NCBI GenBank assembly: GCA_048498155.1
Contig: JBEHYN010000008.1
Coordinates: 7,600 to 71,599, forward strand
Length of the DNA: 64,000 nt
Source: BOG-938 sp048498155
GTDB lineage: Bacteria > Pseudomonadota > Alphaproteobacteria > Caulobacterales > Caulobacteraceae
Direction of reading: 5' to 3'
This document shows, piece after piece, positions 35,814 to 44,490 of this stretch. Position numbers and translations under genes: made by a program. Each line of letters starts with the position of its first letter. The stretch's first letter is position 1. Under the pieces are notes generated by a model. The model ran no database searches and had not been told where the DNA came from. It was given only the letters and a program-made list of their open reading frames with translations.

Positions 35814-36452
35814 ATGCAGATCAGACCACTGGGTTTGGCCGTCCTGTTCTCGTTGCTGCTCGCCGCGGACGCCGGCGCGCAGCGTACGTCGACCCCGCAA
35901 CCTCGCCTGACTGCGGCCCAACGCGCCGCCATCCTCAACCAGGCCGCCCCGCCGCCAGCAAAAACGCCGTCCGGCGGCGTGGACTGGCGCACGGCCTTGG
36001 CTTTCCAAAAGCGCACACTGGCGGCCGGCCAGGCGGCGGCTTCCCGCCTGGATCAGGCGGCGGTGGACCGCACGGCCCTGCCGATCCTTCTGCCCGCCGA
36101 CGCTGAACTGATGGCCGGGGCGCGCCTCTATTCGTTTGGCGACTACTATACAGTCACGGCCAATACGCCGGGCGGGCGGGTGTCTATGACCGGGACCGCG
36201 TCCACCGTCCCAGTGTCCACCCCCCTGAACCTGGCCGCCCAAGGACCCGATCAGTTTTTCGTTCAACGCACGGTGGACGGCCAACTCGCCAGTTTCGTCC
36301 GCTACGGCGTCCTTTACACGGTCGAGGTCCGCTGCAATTCGCCGGCAGATCCCAAGTGCCGCAACGAGGCTTTCGTGCGCGCGGTGACCGCCAAGAGCAG
36401 TTTGCTGGTGATGGGCGCGGCGGCGCGCAAGGCCGCCGGCCTGGGCTACTGA
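35814..36452 (+). CDS. Exported protein of unknown function, paired with M23 lipoprotein
   Basis: I do not recognise a family. The 212-aa product has a clear signal peptide (hydrophobic stretch then ADAGA), a Pro/Ala-rich linker, and a compact C-terminal domain starting near LPILLPADAELMAGARLYSFGD with beta-strand-like repeats and a Cys pair (VRCNSPADPKC). The ATG at 35814 has a strong AGGGAGG 5 bp upstream. The stop is 3 bp from the M23 lipoprotein start, so the two are cotranscribed, and a role as partner or regulator of that endopeptidase is a reasonable guess. Confidence 0.8.
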   Translation: MQIRPLGLAVLFSLLLAADAGAQRTSTPQPRLTAAQRAAILNQAAPPPAKTPSGGVDWRTALAFQKRTLAAGQAAASRLDQAAVDRTALPILLPADAELMAGARLYSFGDYYTVTANTPGGRVSMTGTASTVPVSTPLNLAAQGPDQFFVQRTVDGQLASFVRYGVLYTVEVRCNSPADPKCRNEAFVRAVTAKSSLLVMGAAARKAAGLGY

Positions 36453-36455
36453 CCG

Positions 36456-37376
36456 ATGCGCCGCGCCCAAATCCTTATCCCAGCCTTGGCCCTGGCGATG
36501 CTGTCCGCCTCGGCCTGCTCGCCGCAACCGGGCGACACCTCCGCATCCGCCTCCTCGTCTTCCGCCGCGCCGCCCGCCTCCGACGCAGCGCCGTCGTCCA
36601 CGCTCGCCCCGCCGGATGTTTCGGACGAACCGATTTCCGATGGCGGCGCCGAGCAACTGCCCGATGAGAGCCTGCCCGTCGGCGGCACGCCCGCCCCCGA
36701 ACCGCCCGCGACGGACGGCGCAAGCTTTACCCACCATGCCGCTGGTGACCTGATCCCGGGTTCCGGCTCGGGCTATCTGGACCGGACCATCTGGGCGCCC
36801 GGCATCTGCTTCCCCATGCAGGAGGCTGCATTCGCCAATTCCCAGGTCTATGACCCGGGTGGCGGCCAGGGTCCGCCGGGCAAGCCCAGCCAGTGCGACA
36901 GCTCCAACTACAGCCTGCCCTGGCGCGATAATTTCTGTGAAACCCGCGGCTATTCCAGCCCCCTGTGCGTCAGCGGAAAGGGCCACCAGGGCCAGGATAT
37001 TCGCCCGGCCACCTGCCAGAAGGCGGCGCACTGGGTGGTGGCGGTGGAAAGCGGCATTATCACCGATATCGGCAGCTACACGGTCACCCTGACGGCGGCG
37101 GCCCCGCCCCACAGGTTGTATCGCTACCTGCATATGCAGATGGACCAGCTGGCGGTGCATGAGGGCTCATCGGTCAACACGGGTGACCAACTGGGCAAGG
37201 CGTCCAATAACTTTGGCGGCACAGCCACCACGATTCACATGCACTTCGAGGTGCGCGCAGGTGTGTCTGGAACGTCGTCCGACGGCAAGCCGGTGATCCT
37301 GCACACCTTTCTGCCGCCCTATCTCAGCCTGCTGGCCGCCTACCAGCGCAAGCTTGACGGAATCCCCTGCCATTAG
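36456..37376 (+). CDS. M23/LytM-family peptidase lipoprotein
   Basis: Predicted zinc endopeptidase of cell-wall peptide cross-links, 306 aa. The lipobox is SASAC (Cys21), followed by about 70 residues rich in Ser, Pro and Ala. The M23 domain keeps the HxxxD pair (GHQGQD, near residue 176) and the HxH pair (HMHFEV, near 261), so it looks active rather than an EnvC-like regulator. Extra Cys residues (CDSSN, CETRG, CVSG, CQK) suggest disulfides. It lies upstream of murJ in the same direction. Confidence 0.88.
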   Translation: MRRAQILIPALALAMLSASACSPQPGDTSASASSSSAAPPASDAAPSSTLAPPDVSDEPISDGGAEQLPDESLPVGGTPAPEPPATDGASFTHHAAGDLIPGSGSGYLDRTIWAPGICFPMQEAAFANSQVYDPGGGQGPPGKPSQCDSSNYSLPWRDNFCETRGYSSPLCVSGKGHQGQDIRPATCQKAAHWVVAVESGIITDIGSYTVTLTAAAPPHRLYRYLHMQMDQLAVHEGSSVNTGDQLGKASNNFGGTATTIHMHFEVRAGVSGTSSDGKPVILHTFLPPYLSLLAAYQRKLDGIPCH

Positions 37377-37432
37377 GACCCTGGCGGGGAGAGTTTCTTG
37401 ACCGTCCGCGCGCCCAGGCGTAGGGCCGCCCG

Positions 37433-39085
37433 GTGAGCCCCGCAGAACCGCCAGACCAGACCACCACCGAGCTGATCGCTGATCCGGCAGGCGACGCCCA
37501 GGGTCGCGCGCCCAAGGGTTCAGGCCTGATCCGCTCGTCCATGGTCAATTCCAGCTTGACCCTGGTCAGCCGGTTCATGGGCTTTCTGCGCGATCTGGTG
37601 ATCAGCTACCGCATGGGGGCCAGCGCCGGCCCGGCGGCGGACGCCTTCTACACCGCCCTGGCCTTCCCCAACCTGTTCCGACGAATCTTCGGCGAAGGCG
37701 CCTTCGCGGCGGCGTTTCAGCCGGCCTATGTCCGCGCCCTGCACCAGCATGGGCCGGAGGTGGCCGACAAGCTGGCCGAGGAGGCCATGGCGGGCCTCGC
37801 GGCCATGACCATCGCCCTGACCATCGCCGCCCAGCTGGCCATGCCTTGGCTGATGTATGCGATCAATCCGGGCTACGCCCATGACCCGCTCAAGTTCAAG
37901 CTGGCGGTGCTGCTGACGCAAATCACCATGCCCTATCTGCCCTGCATGGCGATCTATGCCCACCTGTCGGGGGTGTTGAACTCCCACGGCCGCTTCATTG
38001 TCTCGGCTGCGGCCCCGGCCTTGCTGAACCTAGTCATGCTGATCTTCGTCCTACCGCAGACCAACGCCATCGCAGCGGCCCAATGGGCCTCCTTCGGCGT
38101 GGTGGCCGCGGGCCTATGCCAGGTGGGCCTGCTGTGGTGGGGCGTCCATAAGTCCGGTTCGCGCGTGCGCCTGTGCTGGCCCACTCTGAGCCCTGAGATT
38201 CGCGCTCTGATCGGCAAGGCCGTGCCCGGCGCCCTGTCGGCCAGCGCCTTTCAGATCAATATCTTCATTTCCGGCATCCTGGCGTCGCAGGTGGCCGGCG
38301 CCCGCTCATGGCTGAACGCGGCCGACCGGCTTTATCAGCTGCCGGTAGGGCTGGTGGGCGTCGCCATCGGCGTCGCTTTGCTGCCGCGCCTGTCCAAGGC
38401 CGCCGCCGCCGAGGACCAGGCGGGCGGACAGGCGGCCCTGGACGAGGCGATCACCTTCGCCCTGGCCCTGACCCTGCCGGCCGCCGCCGCCTTGGTGGCC
38501 ATGCCCTTCTTCATCATCGACGGGCTTTTTACTCGGGGCGCCTTCAACGTCTTTGACTCCCACCAGACCGCCCAGGCCCTGTTCCAGTACGGCTGGGGCG
38601 CGCCGGCCTTTGTGCTGATGCAGATCATCAACCGCGCCTTCTACGCGCGCCAGGACACCAAGACGCCCATGCAGTTCGCCATGCTCCAGGTCATGGTCAA
38701 CATCGCCTTGGGCGTAGGGCTGTTCCTGACCATCGGCTTCCAAGGCATAGCCGCCGCCACCAGCGCGGCGTCATGGCTCAGCGTGTTCCTGATGCTGGGG
38801 GCGCTGGCGAGGCGAGGCCACTACACGATTTCCCCCGCCGCGCTGGCGAGGATCGCTCGCATCGCCGCCGCAAGCGTGATTTTAGGGCTGGCTCTAGCGT
38901 TCGCCTCGCATGAAAGGCTCCTGATCGAGCACGCCGTGCGCTTCATGGCAGTAGGACCGCTTCACGCCAAGGAGCCGGCGGTGGCGCTGGTCTGCGCCCT
39001 GGCCCTGCCGCTCTACGGCGCGCTTCTGTTCGCGCTCGGCGGGATCAAGCCAGCGGAATTGAAGCGGGCGATTAGGCGCGGTTAA
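37433..39085 (+). CDS. murJ: Lipid II flippase MurJ
   Basis: Polytopic MOP-superfamily transporter that flips lipid II across the inner membrane. The 550-aa protein begins with a 30-residue soluble extension, then about 14 hydrophobic helices. It has the MurJ signatures TLVSRFMGFLRDLVIS, ADAFYTALAFPNLFRRIFGEGAF and the second-half RAFYARQDTKTP. The start is GTG at 37433. Confidence 0.96.
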   Translation: MSPAEPPDQTTTELIADPAGDAQGRAPKGSGLIRSSMVNSSLTLVSRFMGFLRDLVISYRMGASAGPAADAFYTALAFPNLFRRIFGEGAFAAAFQPAYVRALHQHGPEVADKLAEEAMAGLAAMTIALTIAAQLAMPWLMYAINPGYAHDPLKFKLAVLLTQITMPYLPCMAIYAHLSGVLNSHGRFIVSAAAPALLNLVMLIFVLPQTNAIAAAQWASFGVVAAGLCQVGLLWWGVHKSGSRVRLCWPTLSPEIRALIGKAVPGALSASAFQINIFISGILASQVAGARSWLNAADRLYQLPVGLVGVAIGVALLPRLSKAAAAEDQAGGQAALDEAITFALALTLPAAAALVAMPFFIIDGLFTRGAFNVFDSHQTAQALFQYGWGAPAFVLMQIINRAFYARQDTKTPMQFAMLQVMVNIALGVGLFLTIGFQGIAAATSAASWLSVFLMLGALARRGHYTISPAALARIARIAAASVILGLALAFASHERLLIEHAVRFMAVGPLHAKEPAVALVCALALPLYGALLFALGGIKPAELKRAIRRG

Positions 39086-39098
39086 GCGGAAATGTTCC

Positions 39099-39174
39099 TG
39101 GTGGAGCCGAGCGGAATCGAACCGCTGACCTCCTCATTGCGAACGAGGCGCTCTACCAACTGAGCTACGGCCCC
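39099..39174 (-). tRNA. tRNA-Ala (CGC)
   Basis: Cloverleaf of 76 nt on the minus strand. The 7-bp acceptor pairs GGGGCCG with CGGCTCC, with encoded CCA. The D-arm is AGCTCAGTTGGTAGAGC. The anticodon loop is TTCGCAA with anticodon CGC, closed by a CCTCG/TGAGG stem. The T-arm is GCGGTTCGAATCCGC. It decodes GCG alanine codons. It lies directly downstream of murJ in the opposite orientation. Confidence 0.96.
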
Positions 39175-39355
39175 CAGGAAGGGGCGCAGATAAGGTCCGG
39201 GCCCTTCGGCTGTCAAGGATGCAGGCGACCCGGCGCCGCAGAACCAAGCGCCGATCACCGCGTTTCATCAAACGAAGCCGTATCCACAAGGCGGCGAATT
39301 CATTTAGATGGGCTGACGACGCCACCTGGAGCGTCCAGCCGGGGCAAGACGGACC

Positions 39356-39682
39356 ATGGTCCCTATCCTACAGTTCATCGGCTATATCGGCGACGCCATC
39401 CTGGGCCTGCTGATCCTGGCCATTGTGGTCAACGCCATCCTCAGCTGGCTGGTGGCGTTCGATGTGGTCAATTTGCGCAACCGCTTCGTCTATCAGTTGA
39501 GCCGCATGTTGGACGCGATCTGCGCGCCGATCCTGCGCCCCCTGCAGAAGGTCATTCCTCCGCTGGGCGGCATCGACATTTCGCCGCTGATCGCCCTGAT
39601 CGTGCTGCAGGGCATCAAGATCTACCTGTGGAGCGCCCTGATCGGCTTCCTGATCGGCCTGGCGTCCGGCGGGGGAGTCTGA
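39356..39682 (+). CDS. YggT-family membrane protein
   Basis: Protein of 108 aa with two to three transmembrane helices and the YggT hallmark NAILSWL, NRFVYQLSRMLDAICAPILRPLQKVIPP. The ATG at 39356 lies about 180 bp from the tRNA. YggT proteins have been implicated in ion homeostasis and, in other bacteria, division; the role here is unknown. It is followed by the DUF167 gene with no gap, the usual yggT-yggU pairing. Confidence 0.92.
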   Translation: MVPILQFIGYIGDAILGLLILAIVVNAILSWLVAFDVVNLRNRFVYQLSRMLDAICAPILRPLQKVIPPLGGIDISPLIALIVLQGIKIYLWSALIGFLIGLASGGGV

Positions 39683-39988
39683 GCTACGCGCGCCAGCCTG
39701 CGCATTCGACTGACACCGCGCGGCGGACGTGACGGCATTGACGGGTGGGCCGCCGATGCATCTGGCCGGCCCTTTCTGAAGATCCGCGTCTCCGCCCCGC
39801 CTGCCGGAGGCCTGGCCAACGCCGCCCTGATCAAGCTGATCGCCAAGTCTTTGGGAGTGGCGAAGTCTGCCGTCACTATCGCGTCGGGCGAATCCGCGCG
39901 GATCAAGACGCTTGAGATCGAGGGGTTGGACAGGGTGCAATTAGAGACAAAGCTCGGAGCGGCCTTCTCCTCACGCTCGAAAGGGTAG
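39683..39988 (+). CDS. DUF167 (YggU) family protein with non-standard start
   Basis: The frame directly after the yggT stop encodes about 97-101 residues with the DUF167 core: RIRLTPRGGRDGIDG, LKIRVSAPPAGGLANAALI, LAKSLGVAKSAV (as IAKSLGV) and ESARIKTLEIEG. It ends with TAG at 39986. There is no ATG, GTG or TTG before the conserved core; CTG at 39698 or ATT at 39704 are the only near candidates. The out-of-frame CTG-AGC-TAC-GCG-CGC at 39679 would give the usual family N-terminus (SYAR), so a small frameshift or translational coupling from yggT is possible. Function of the family is unknown. Confidence 0.78.
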   Translation, partial: ATRASLRIRLTPRGGRDGIDGWAADASGRPFLKIRVSAPPAGGLANAALIKLIAKSLGVAKSAVTIASGESARIKTLEIEGLDRVQLETKLGAAFSSRSKG

Positions 39989-39993
39989 GGCGT

Positions 39994-40980
39994 TCAATAC
40001 GTCCGTTCTCTTTGCCAGCGCGCAGCGTCGGCGATGATGGAGTCGAGGTCCGAGCGGGTCGGCTTCCAGCCGAACGCGGCTTTCAGGCGCGAGGAGTCGG
40101 CGACCAGGGAGGGCGGATCGCCGGCTCGGCGCGGGCCGACCGTATAGGGGACCTTCCGGCCCAGCACCCGTTCGGCGGCATCGAGGATCTGCATTACTGT
40201 GCAGCCTTCGCCCGTGCCGACGTTGAACACCCCGCTGCGACCGCCGTCCAGCAGCCGATCGATGGCCAGGACGTGCGCGCGGGCCAAGTCGACCACATGG
40301 ATGTAGTCGCGGATCGGGGTCCCGTCGGGGGTGTCATAGTCCTGGCCGAACACGGTCAGGGGCGGCCCCTTGCCCAGGGTGGCCTGACACAGCAGGGGGA
40401 TCAGGTGGGTTTCCGGGTCGTGGCTTTCGCCGACCTCGCCGTCCGGGTCGGCTCCGGCGGCGTTGAAATAGCGCAGGGCGGTCCAGGCGAAGGGATGGGC
40501 CTCGCCCAGCCAGCGCAAGGCGCCCTCGAAGGCCAGCTTTGAGGCGCCGTAGGGATTGATCGGAACGGTGGGGTGGCTTTCCGGGATCGGCGAAACCGCG
40601 GGCGTTCCATAGACCGCAGCTGTCGATGAGAAGACCAGAGCCTTGACCTCGGCGCCGATCAGGGCGTCGGCGAAGGCGGTCGCCGCCCCCACATTGTTGT
40701 CATAGTACTTGGCCGGGTCGCGCACGCTTTCGCCCACCAGGCTGTAGGCGGCGAAATGAAGGGCGGCCTTGATATCGTACTTGGCGACGAGCCCCCGCAC
40801 CAGGTCCCGATCGCGCAGGTCGCCCCGCTCCAGAGGCCCCCATTTGACCGCAGGGGCGTAGCCGGTGGACAGGTTGTCCAGGGTCACCGGCAGGAAGCCT
40901 GCCGCCCTCAGAGCCTTGCAAGTCTGGGCGCCGATATAACCGGCGCCGCCGGCGACGAGGATGGCGGGGGCGGAGGTCAT
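39994..40980 (-). CDS. galE: UDP-glucose 4-epimerase
   Basis: Short-chain dehydrogenase-type epimerase of 328 aa. It has VAGGAGYIGAQTCKALRAAGF (NAD-binding GxxGxxG), the catalytic FSSTAAVYG and YGASK (YxxxK), and C-terminal GTG-type elements (FNVGTGEGCTV). The start at 40980 is preferred over 40998. It supplies UDP-galactose for envelope sugars. It converges on the DUF167 gene. Confidence 0.94.
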   Translation of the reverse strand: MTSAPAILVAGGAGYIGAQTCKALRAAGFLPVTLDNLSTGYAPAVKWGPLERGDLRDRDLVRGLVAKYDIKAALHFAAYSLVGESVRDPAKYYDNNVGAATAFADALIGAEVKALVFSSTAAVYGTPAVSPIPESHPTVPINPYGASKLAFEGALRWLGEAHPFAWTALRYFNAAGADPDGEVGESHDPETHLIPLLCQATLGKGPPLTVFGQDYDTPDGTPIRDYIHVVDLARAHVLAIDRLLDGGRSGVFNVGTGEGCTVMQILDAAERVLGRKVPYTVGPRRAGDPPSLVADSSRLKAAFGWKPTRSDLDSIIADAARWQRERTY

Positions 40981-41008
40981 GGGCTCGAAATCCCGCAAAA
41001 ACCAAAAA

Positions 41009-41113
41009 CGTCATCCTCGGGGCGCTCGAAGAGCGAGCCCGGGGACCCAGCAAGCGGAACGCCTGGAGCTGCTGGGTCCTCGGACAAACGCTGTGCGTTT
41101 TCCGAGGGTGACG
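41009..41113. repeat. REPIN-like inverted repeat
   Basis: Outer arms CGTCATCCTCGG and CCGAGGGTGACG enclose an inner pair GGGACCCAGCA / TGCTGGGTCC. It fills the galE-dnaJ spacer and shares the nested design of the elements at 24796 and 47501, with a different outer-arm sequence. Confidence 0.65.
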
Positions 41114-41153
41114 GTCAATAGAGAGCGAGCGCCACAATCCACAATAGGGTGAA

Positions 41154-42314
41154 TTAAGCCTCACACCCGGTGATGTCGTCCCAGAAGCGTTTGGCCTTGT
41201 CAAAGAAGCCGGCAGAGCGGGGATGGTGGTGGGCGCCGCAGGTTTCGGCCAGTTCGCGCATGAGCTCCTTTTGGCGGGCGGTCAGGCGAGTGGGCGTCTC
41301 GACATACAGCTCCACCACCAGATCGCCGCGCTCGCGCGAGCGCAAAGAAGGAATGCACTTCCCCTTCAAAAGGATTGTCCGGCCGTTCTGGGCGCCCTCG
41401 GGCACCTTGACCACGGCGCGGCAGTCGGCCGCCGAGCCGTCGGCGGCCATCAGGCAGGGCGCCTCGATTTCTCCGCCCAGGGCCGCGGTGGCCATGGGCA
41501 CCGGCACGGTGCAGTGCAGATCCAGTCCATTGCGCTCGAACAGCTCGTGCGGCAGGACCGACAGGAAGATGTAGAGGTCCCCGCGCGGTCCGCCGCGCCC
41601 GCCCGCGTCGCCCTCGCCCGCCAGGCGGATGCGCGAGCCGTCGTCCACGCCGGCGGGAATGCGAACCTGAAGCTTGCGCTGCTGGCGCACCTGGCCGTGG
41701 CCGTGGCATGTGGCGCAGGGGTCGGTCAGCATCTCTCCGGCCCCGCCGCAGCGAGGGCAGGTGCGTTCGATTGAGAAGAAGCCCTGGCTGGCCCTTACGC
41801 GGCCCGCCCCGCCGCAAGTCTGGCAACGGGTGGCGGAGGTTCCCGGCTTGGCCCCGGAGCCTTGGCAGGCCTCGCAGGTCAAGGCCGCCGGGATGGCGAT
41901 TTCGACCTCGGCGCCGCCGTAGGCCTGTTCCAGAGTGATTTCCAGGTCATAGCGCAGGTCCTGGCCGCGCTGGGGTCCAGAGGAGCGGCGGCCGGCGTTG
42001 AACATTTCGCCGAAAACGTCGCCGAACACACCGTTGAAGATGTCATTCACGTCGCCGAACGGCTGGCCGCCGCCGCCGGGGCCCTGACCATTGACGCCCG
42101 CATGGCCGAACCGGTCGTAGGCCGCCCGCTTTTGTGGGTCGGACAGGATGGAATAGGCCTCGTTCAACTCCTTGAAGCGCGCCTCGGCGCTCTTGTCGCC
42201 CGAATTGCGGTCCGGGTGGTGTTGCATGGCGAGCTTGCGGAAGGCGCTTTTCAGCTCGCCGTCGCCGGCCGTGCGCTCGACCTCAAGGATCTCGTAGTAG
42301 CAACGCGCGGTCAA
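41154..42314 (-). CDS. dnaJ: Chaperone DnaJ
   Basis: Hsp40 co-chaperone of DnaK, 386 aa. The J domain carries HHPDRN. It is followed by a Gly/Phe-rich linker (GGGGQPFGDVNDIFNGVFGD), four zinc CxxCxGxG repeats (CEACQGSG, CQTCGGAG, CPRCGGAG, CATCHGHG) and the C-terminal substrate domain. No ATG is available at the expected start; TTG at 42314 (TARCYYEIL, with AGAGGAC upstream) is most likely. An in-frame TTG at 42347 would add 11 residues. It lies downstream of dnaK across a terminator-like hairpin. Confidence 0.93.
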   Translation of the reverse strand: MTARCYYEILEVERTAGDGELKSAFRKLAMQHHPDRNSGDKSAEARFKELNEAYSILSDPQKRAAYDRFGHAGVNGQGPGGGGQPFGDVNDIFNGVFGDVFGEMFNAGRRSSGPQRGQDLRYDLEITLEQAYGGAEVEIAIPAALTCEACQGSGAKPGTSATRCQTCGGAGRVRASQGFFSIERTCPRCGGAGEMLTDPCATCHGHGQVRQQRKLQVRIPAGVDDGSRIRLAGEGDAGGRGGPRGDLYIFLSVLPHELFERNGLDLHCTVPVPMATAALGGEIEAPCLMAADGSAADCRAVVKVPEGAQNGRTILLKGKCIPSLRSRERGDLVVELYVETPTRLTARQKELMRELAETCGAHHHPRSAGFFDKAKRFWDDITGCEA

Positions 42315-42394
42315 ACCTGGGTCCTCTTCAATGGAGCGGTCCTGCAACGTTTACCTGGAGCGTTGCGGCGCCGGCGGCAAGGGATTGGGCGGTC

Positions 42395-42426
42395 AAAGCC
42401 CCTCTCGCCGAGACGAGAGGGGCTTT
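42395..42426 (-). terminator. Terminator-like hairpin between dnaK and dnaJ
   Basis: AAAGCCCCTCTCG...CGAGAGGGGCTTT is a GC-rich stem with an A-tract on one side and a T-tract on the other, 13 bp after the dnaK stop. On the minus strand it fits a partial intrinsic terminator that would lower dnaJ relative to dnaK. Confidence 0.65.
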
Positions 42427-42438
42427 GCCAGGCGCAAA

Positions 42439-44337
42439 TCAGGCCTTGTGGTCGTCCACTTCCTCAAATTCAGCGTCAACGACGCCTTCTTCGGCGGCGG
42501 CGGACGCTCCGGCCTCACCTTCAGCCGCGCCGGCCTGGGCCTTGTACATGGCCTCGCCGAGCTTCATCGCGGCTTGAGACAGGGCCTGGGTCTTGGCCGT
42601 GATGGCCTCTGCGTCCTCGCCGTCAACGACCGACTTGAGATCGGCGATGGCCTGCTCGATCGCGCCCTTCTCGGCTTCGGACACCTTGTCGCCGAATTCC
42701 GCCAGCGACTTTTCGCTGGAATGGATCAGGGCGTCGGCGTGGTTCTTGGCCTCAACCACGGCCTTGCGCTTCTTGTCGTCGTCGGCGTGGGCCTGGGCGT
42801 CCTTGACCATCTGGTCGATGTCGGCGTCCGACAGCCCGCCGTTGGCCTGGATGCGGATCGACTGTTCCTTGGCGGTCGCCTTGTCCTTGGCCGTCACGTG
42901 CACAATGCCGTTGGCGTCGATGTCGAAGGTCACCTCCACCTGGGGCACCCCGCGCGGCGCGGGGGGAATGCCCACTAGGTCGAACTGGCCCAGCATCTTG
43001 TTGTCGTGCGCCATGGGACGCTCGCCCTGGAACACGCGGATGGTCACGGCCGACTGGTTGTCATCGGCGGTGGAGAAGGTCTGGCTGCGCTTGGTAGGGA
43101 TAGTGGTGTTGCGCTCGATCAGGGGGGTGAACACCCCGCCCAGGGTCTCGATGCCGAGTGTCAGCGGCGTGACGTCCAGCAGCAGCACGTCCTTGACGTC
43201 GCCTTGCAGCACGCCCGCCTGGACGGCGGCGCCCAGGGCGACCACTTCGTCAGGGTTCACGCCCTTGTGCGGCTCGCGGCCGAAAAAGGCCTTCACCGCC
43301 TCCTGCACCTTGGGCATGCGGGTCATGCCGCCGACCAGCACCACCTCGTCGATTTCCGATTTCTTGATGCCCGCGTCCTTCAGCGCCTGCTCGCAGGGGC
43401 CGATGGTGCGGCTGATCAGGTCGTCGACCAGGGATTCCAGCTTAGCGCGGGTCAGCTTCACGTTCAGGTGCAGCGGGCCCGACGAATTCATGGAAATGAA
43501 CGGCAGGTTGACCTCGTACGCAGGAACCGAAGACAGCTCCTTCTTGGCTTTTTCGGCCTCTTCCTTCAGGCGCTGAAGGGCCAGCTTGTCCTTGCGAAGA
43601 TCGACCGAGGTCTCCTTCTTGAACTCGTCGGCCAGGAAGTCGACCAGACGCAGGTCGAAGTCTTCACCGCCCAGGAAGGTGTCGCCGTTGGTGGCCTTCA
43701 CCTCGAACACGCCGTCGCCGATCTCCAGGATCGAGACGTCGAAGGTGCCGCCGCCCAGGTCATAGACGGCGATCTTCTTGCCGTCGTTCTTTTCCAGGCC
43801 ATAGGCCAGGGCCGCCGCCGTGGGCTCATTGATGATCCGCAGGACTTCAAGTCCGGCGATCTTGCCCGCGTCCTTGGTCGCTTGGCGTTGAGCGTCGTTG
43901 AAATAGGCCGGAACGGTAATGACCGCCTTTTCGACCTTTTCGCCGAGGTGGGCCTCGGCGGCCTCCTTCATTTTTTGCAGGATGAAGGCGGAAATCTGCT
44001 GGGGCGAATAGTCCTTGCCGTTGGCGCGCACCCAGGCGTCGCCATTCGGGCCCTTGACGATTTCATAGGGCACCATGCCCTTGTCCTTGGCCACCACCGG
44101 GTCATCGAATTGACGACCGATCAGGCGTTTGATGGCGAAGAAGGTGTTGGTCGGGTTGGTCACCGCCTGGCGCTTGGCCGGCTGACCGACCACGCGCTCG
44201 CCGTCGTCGAGCAGGCCCACCACCGAGGGGGTTGTGCGCGAGCCTTCAGCGTTCTCAATCACCTTCGGCAGCTTGCCGTCCATGATCGCAACGCACGAAT
44301 TGGTCGTGCCAAGGTCGATACCGATAATTTTGCTCAT
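42439..44337 (-). CDS. dnaK: Chaperone DnaK (Hsp70)
   Basis: ATP-driven chaperone of 632 aa. The ATPase domain has IGIDLGTTNSCVA at the N-terminus, YFNDAQRQATKDAG, INEPTAAALAYG and YDLGGGTFDVSIL; the substrate domain follows VLLLDVTPLTLGIETLGG. The C-terminus is Glu/Asp-rich (EFEEVDDHKA). AGGGAG stands upstream of the ATG. In Caulobacter dnaK is driven by sigma-32; I found no convincing sigma-32 promoter here. Confidence 0.98.
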   Translation of the reverse strand: MSKIIGIDLGTTNSCVAIMDGKLPKVIENAEGSRTTPSVVGLLDDGERVVGQPAKRQAVTNPTNTFFAIKRLIGRQFDDPVVAKDKGMVPYEIVKGPNGDAWVRANGKDYSPQQISAFILQKMKEAAEAHLGEKVEKAVITVPAYFNDAQRQATKDAGKIAGLEVLRIINEPTAAALAYGLEKNDGKKIAVYDLGGGTFDVSILEIGDGVFEVKATNGDTFLGGEDFDLRLVDFLADEFKKETSVDLRKDKLALQRLKEEAEKAKKELSSVPAYEVNLPFISMNSSGPLHLNVKLTRAKLESLVDDLISRTIGPCEQALKDAGIKKSEIDEVVLVGGMTRMPKVQEAVKAFFGREPHKGVNPDEVVALGAAVQAGVLQGDVKDVLLLDVTPLTLGIETLGGVFTPLIERNTTIPTKRSQTFSTADDNQSAVTIRVFQGERPMAHDNKMLGQFDLVGIPPAPRGVPQVEVTFDIDANGIVHVTAKDKATAKEQSIRIQANGGLSDADIDQMVKDAQAHADDDKKRKAVVEAKNHADALIHSSEKSLAEFGDKVSEAEKGAIEQAIADLKSVVDGEDAEAITAKTQALSQAAMKLGEAMYKAQAGAAEGEAGASAAAEEGVVDAEFEEVDDHKA

Positions 44338-44490
44338 GAGATCTGTCGCTCCCTACGGGCGAACGAACGGGCGGCCTTGAAGCAAGCGCCGATCCATCTG
44401 CCGTTCCCCGGTTCGATCGGGTCTCCAAAAATGAAGAGGCTTAAGGCGCCTCCGATAGCCTTGAGGACACGTCCTCCTACAGGGCCGCAT

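Noticed and set aside
35763..37160. 465-codon minus-strand frame across the M23 pair.
   Set aside because: It is opposite two genes with good signal peptides, motifs and a ribosome-binding site.
39280..39288. GTATCCACA, an 8-of-9 DnaA box between tRNA-Ala and yggT.
   Set aside because: A single box with no cluster or AT-rich stretch, far from the origin; likely chance.
44338..44490. Search for a sigma-32 promoter or CIRCE element upstream of dnaK and hrcA.
   Set aside because: The best -35 (CTTAAG) and -10 (CCCGAT) pair has a poor fit and no CIRCE palindrome was found in either spacer, so no feature was entered.
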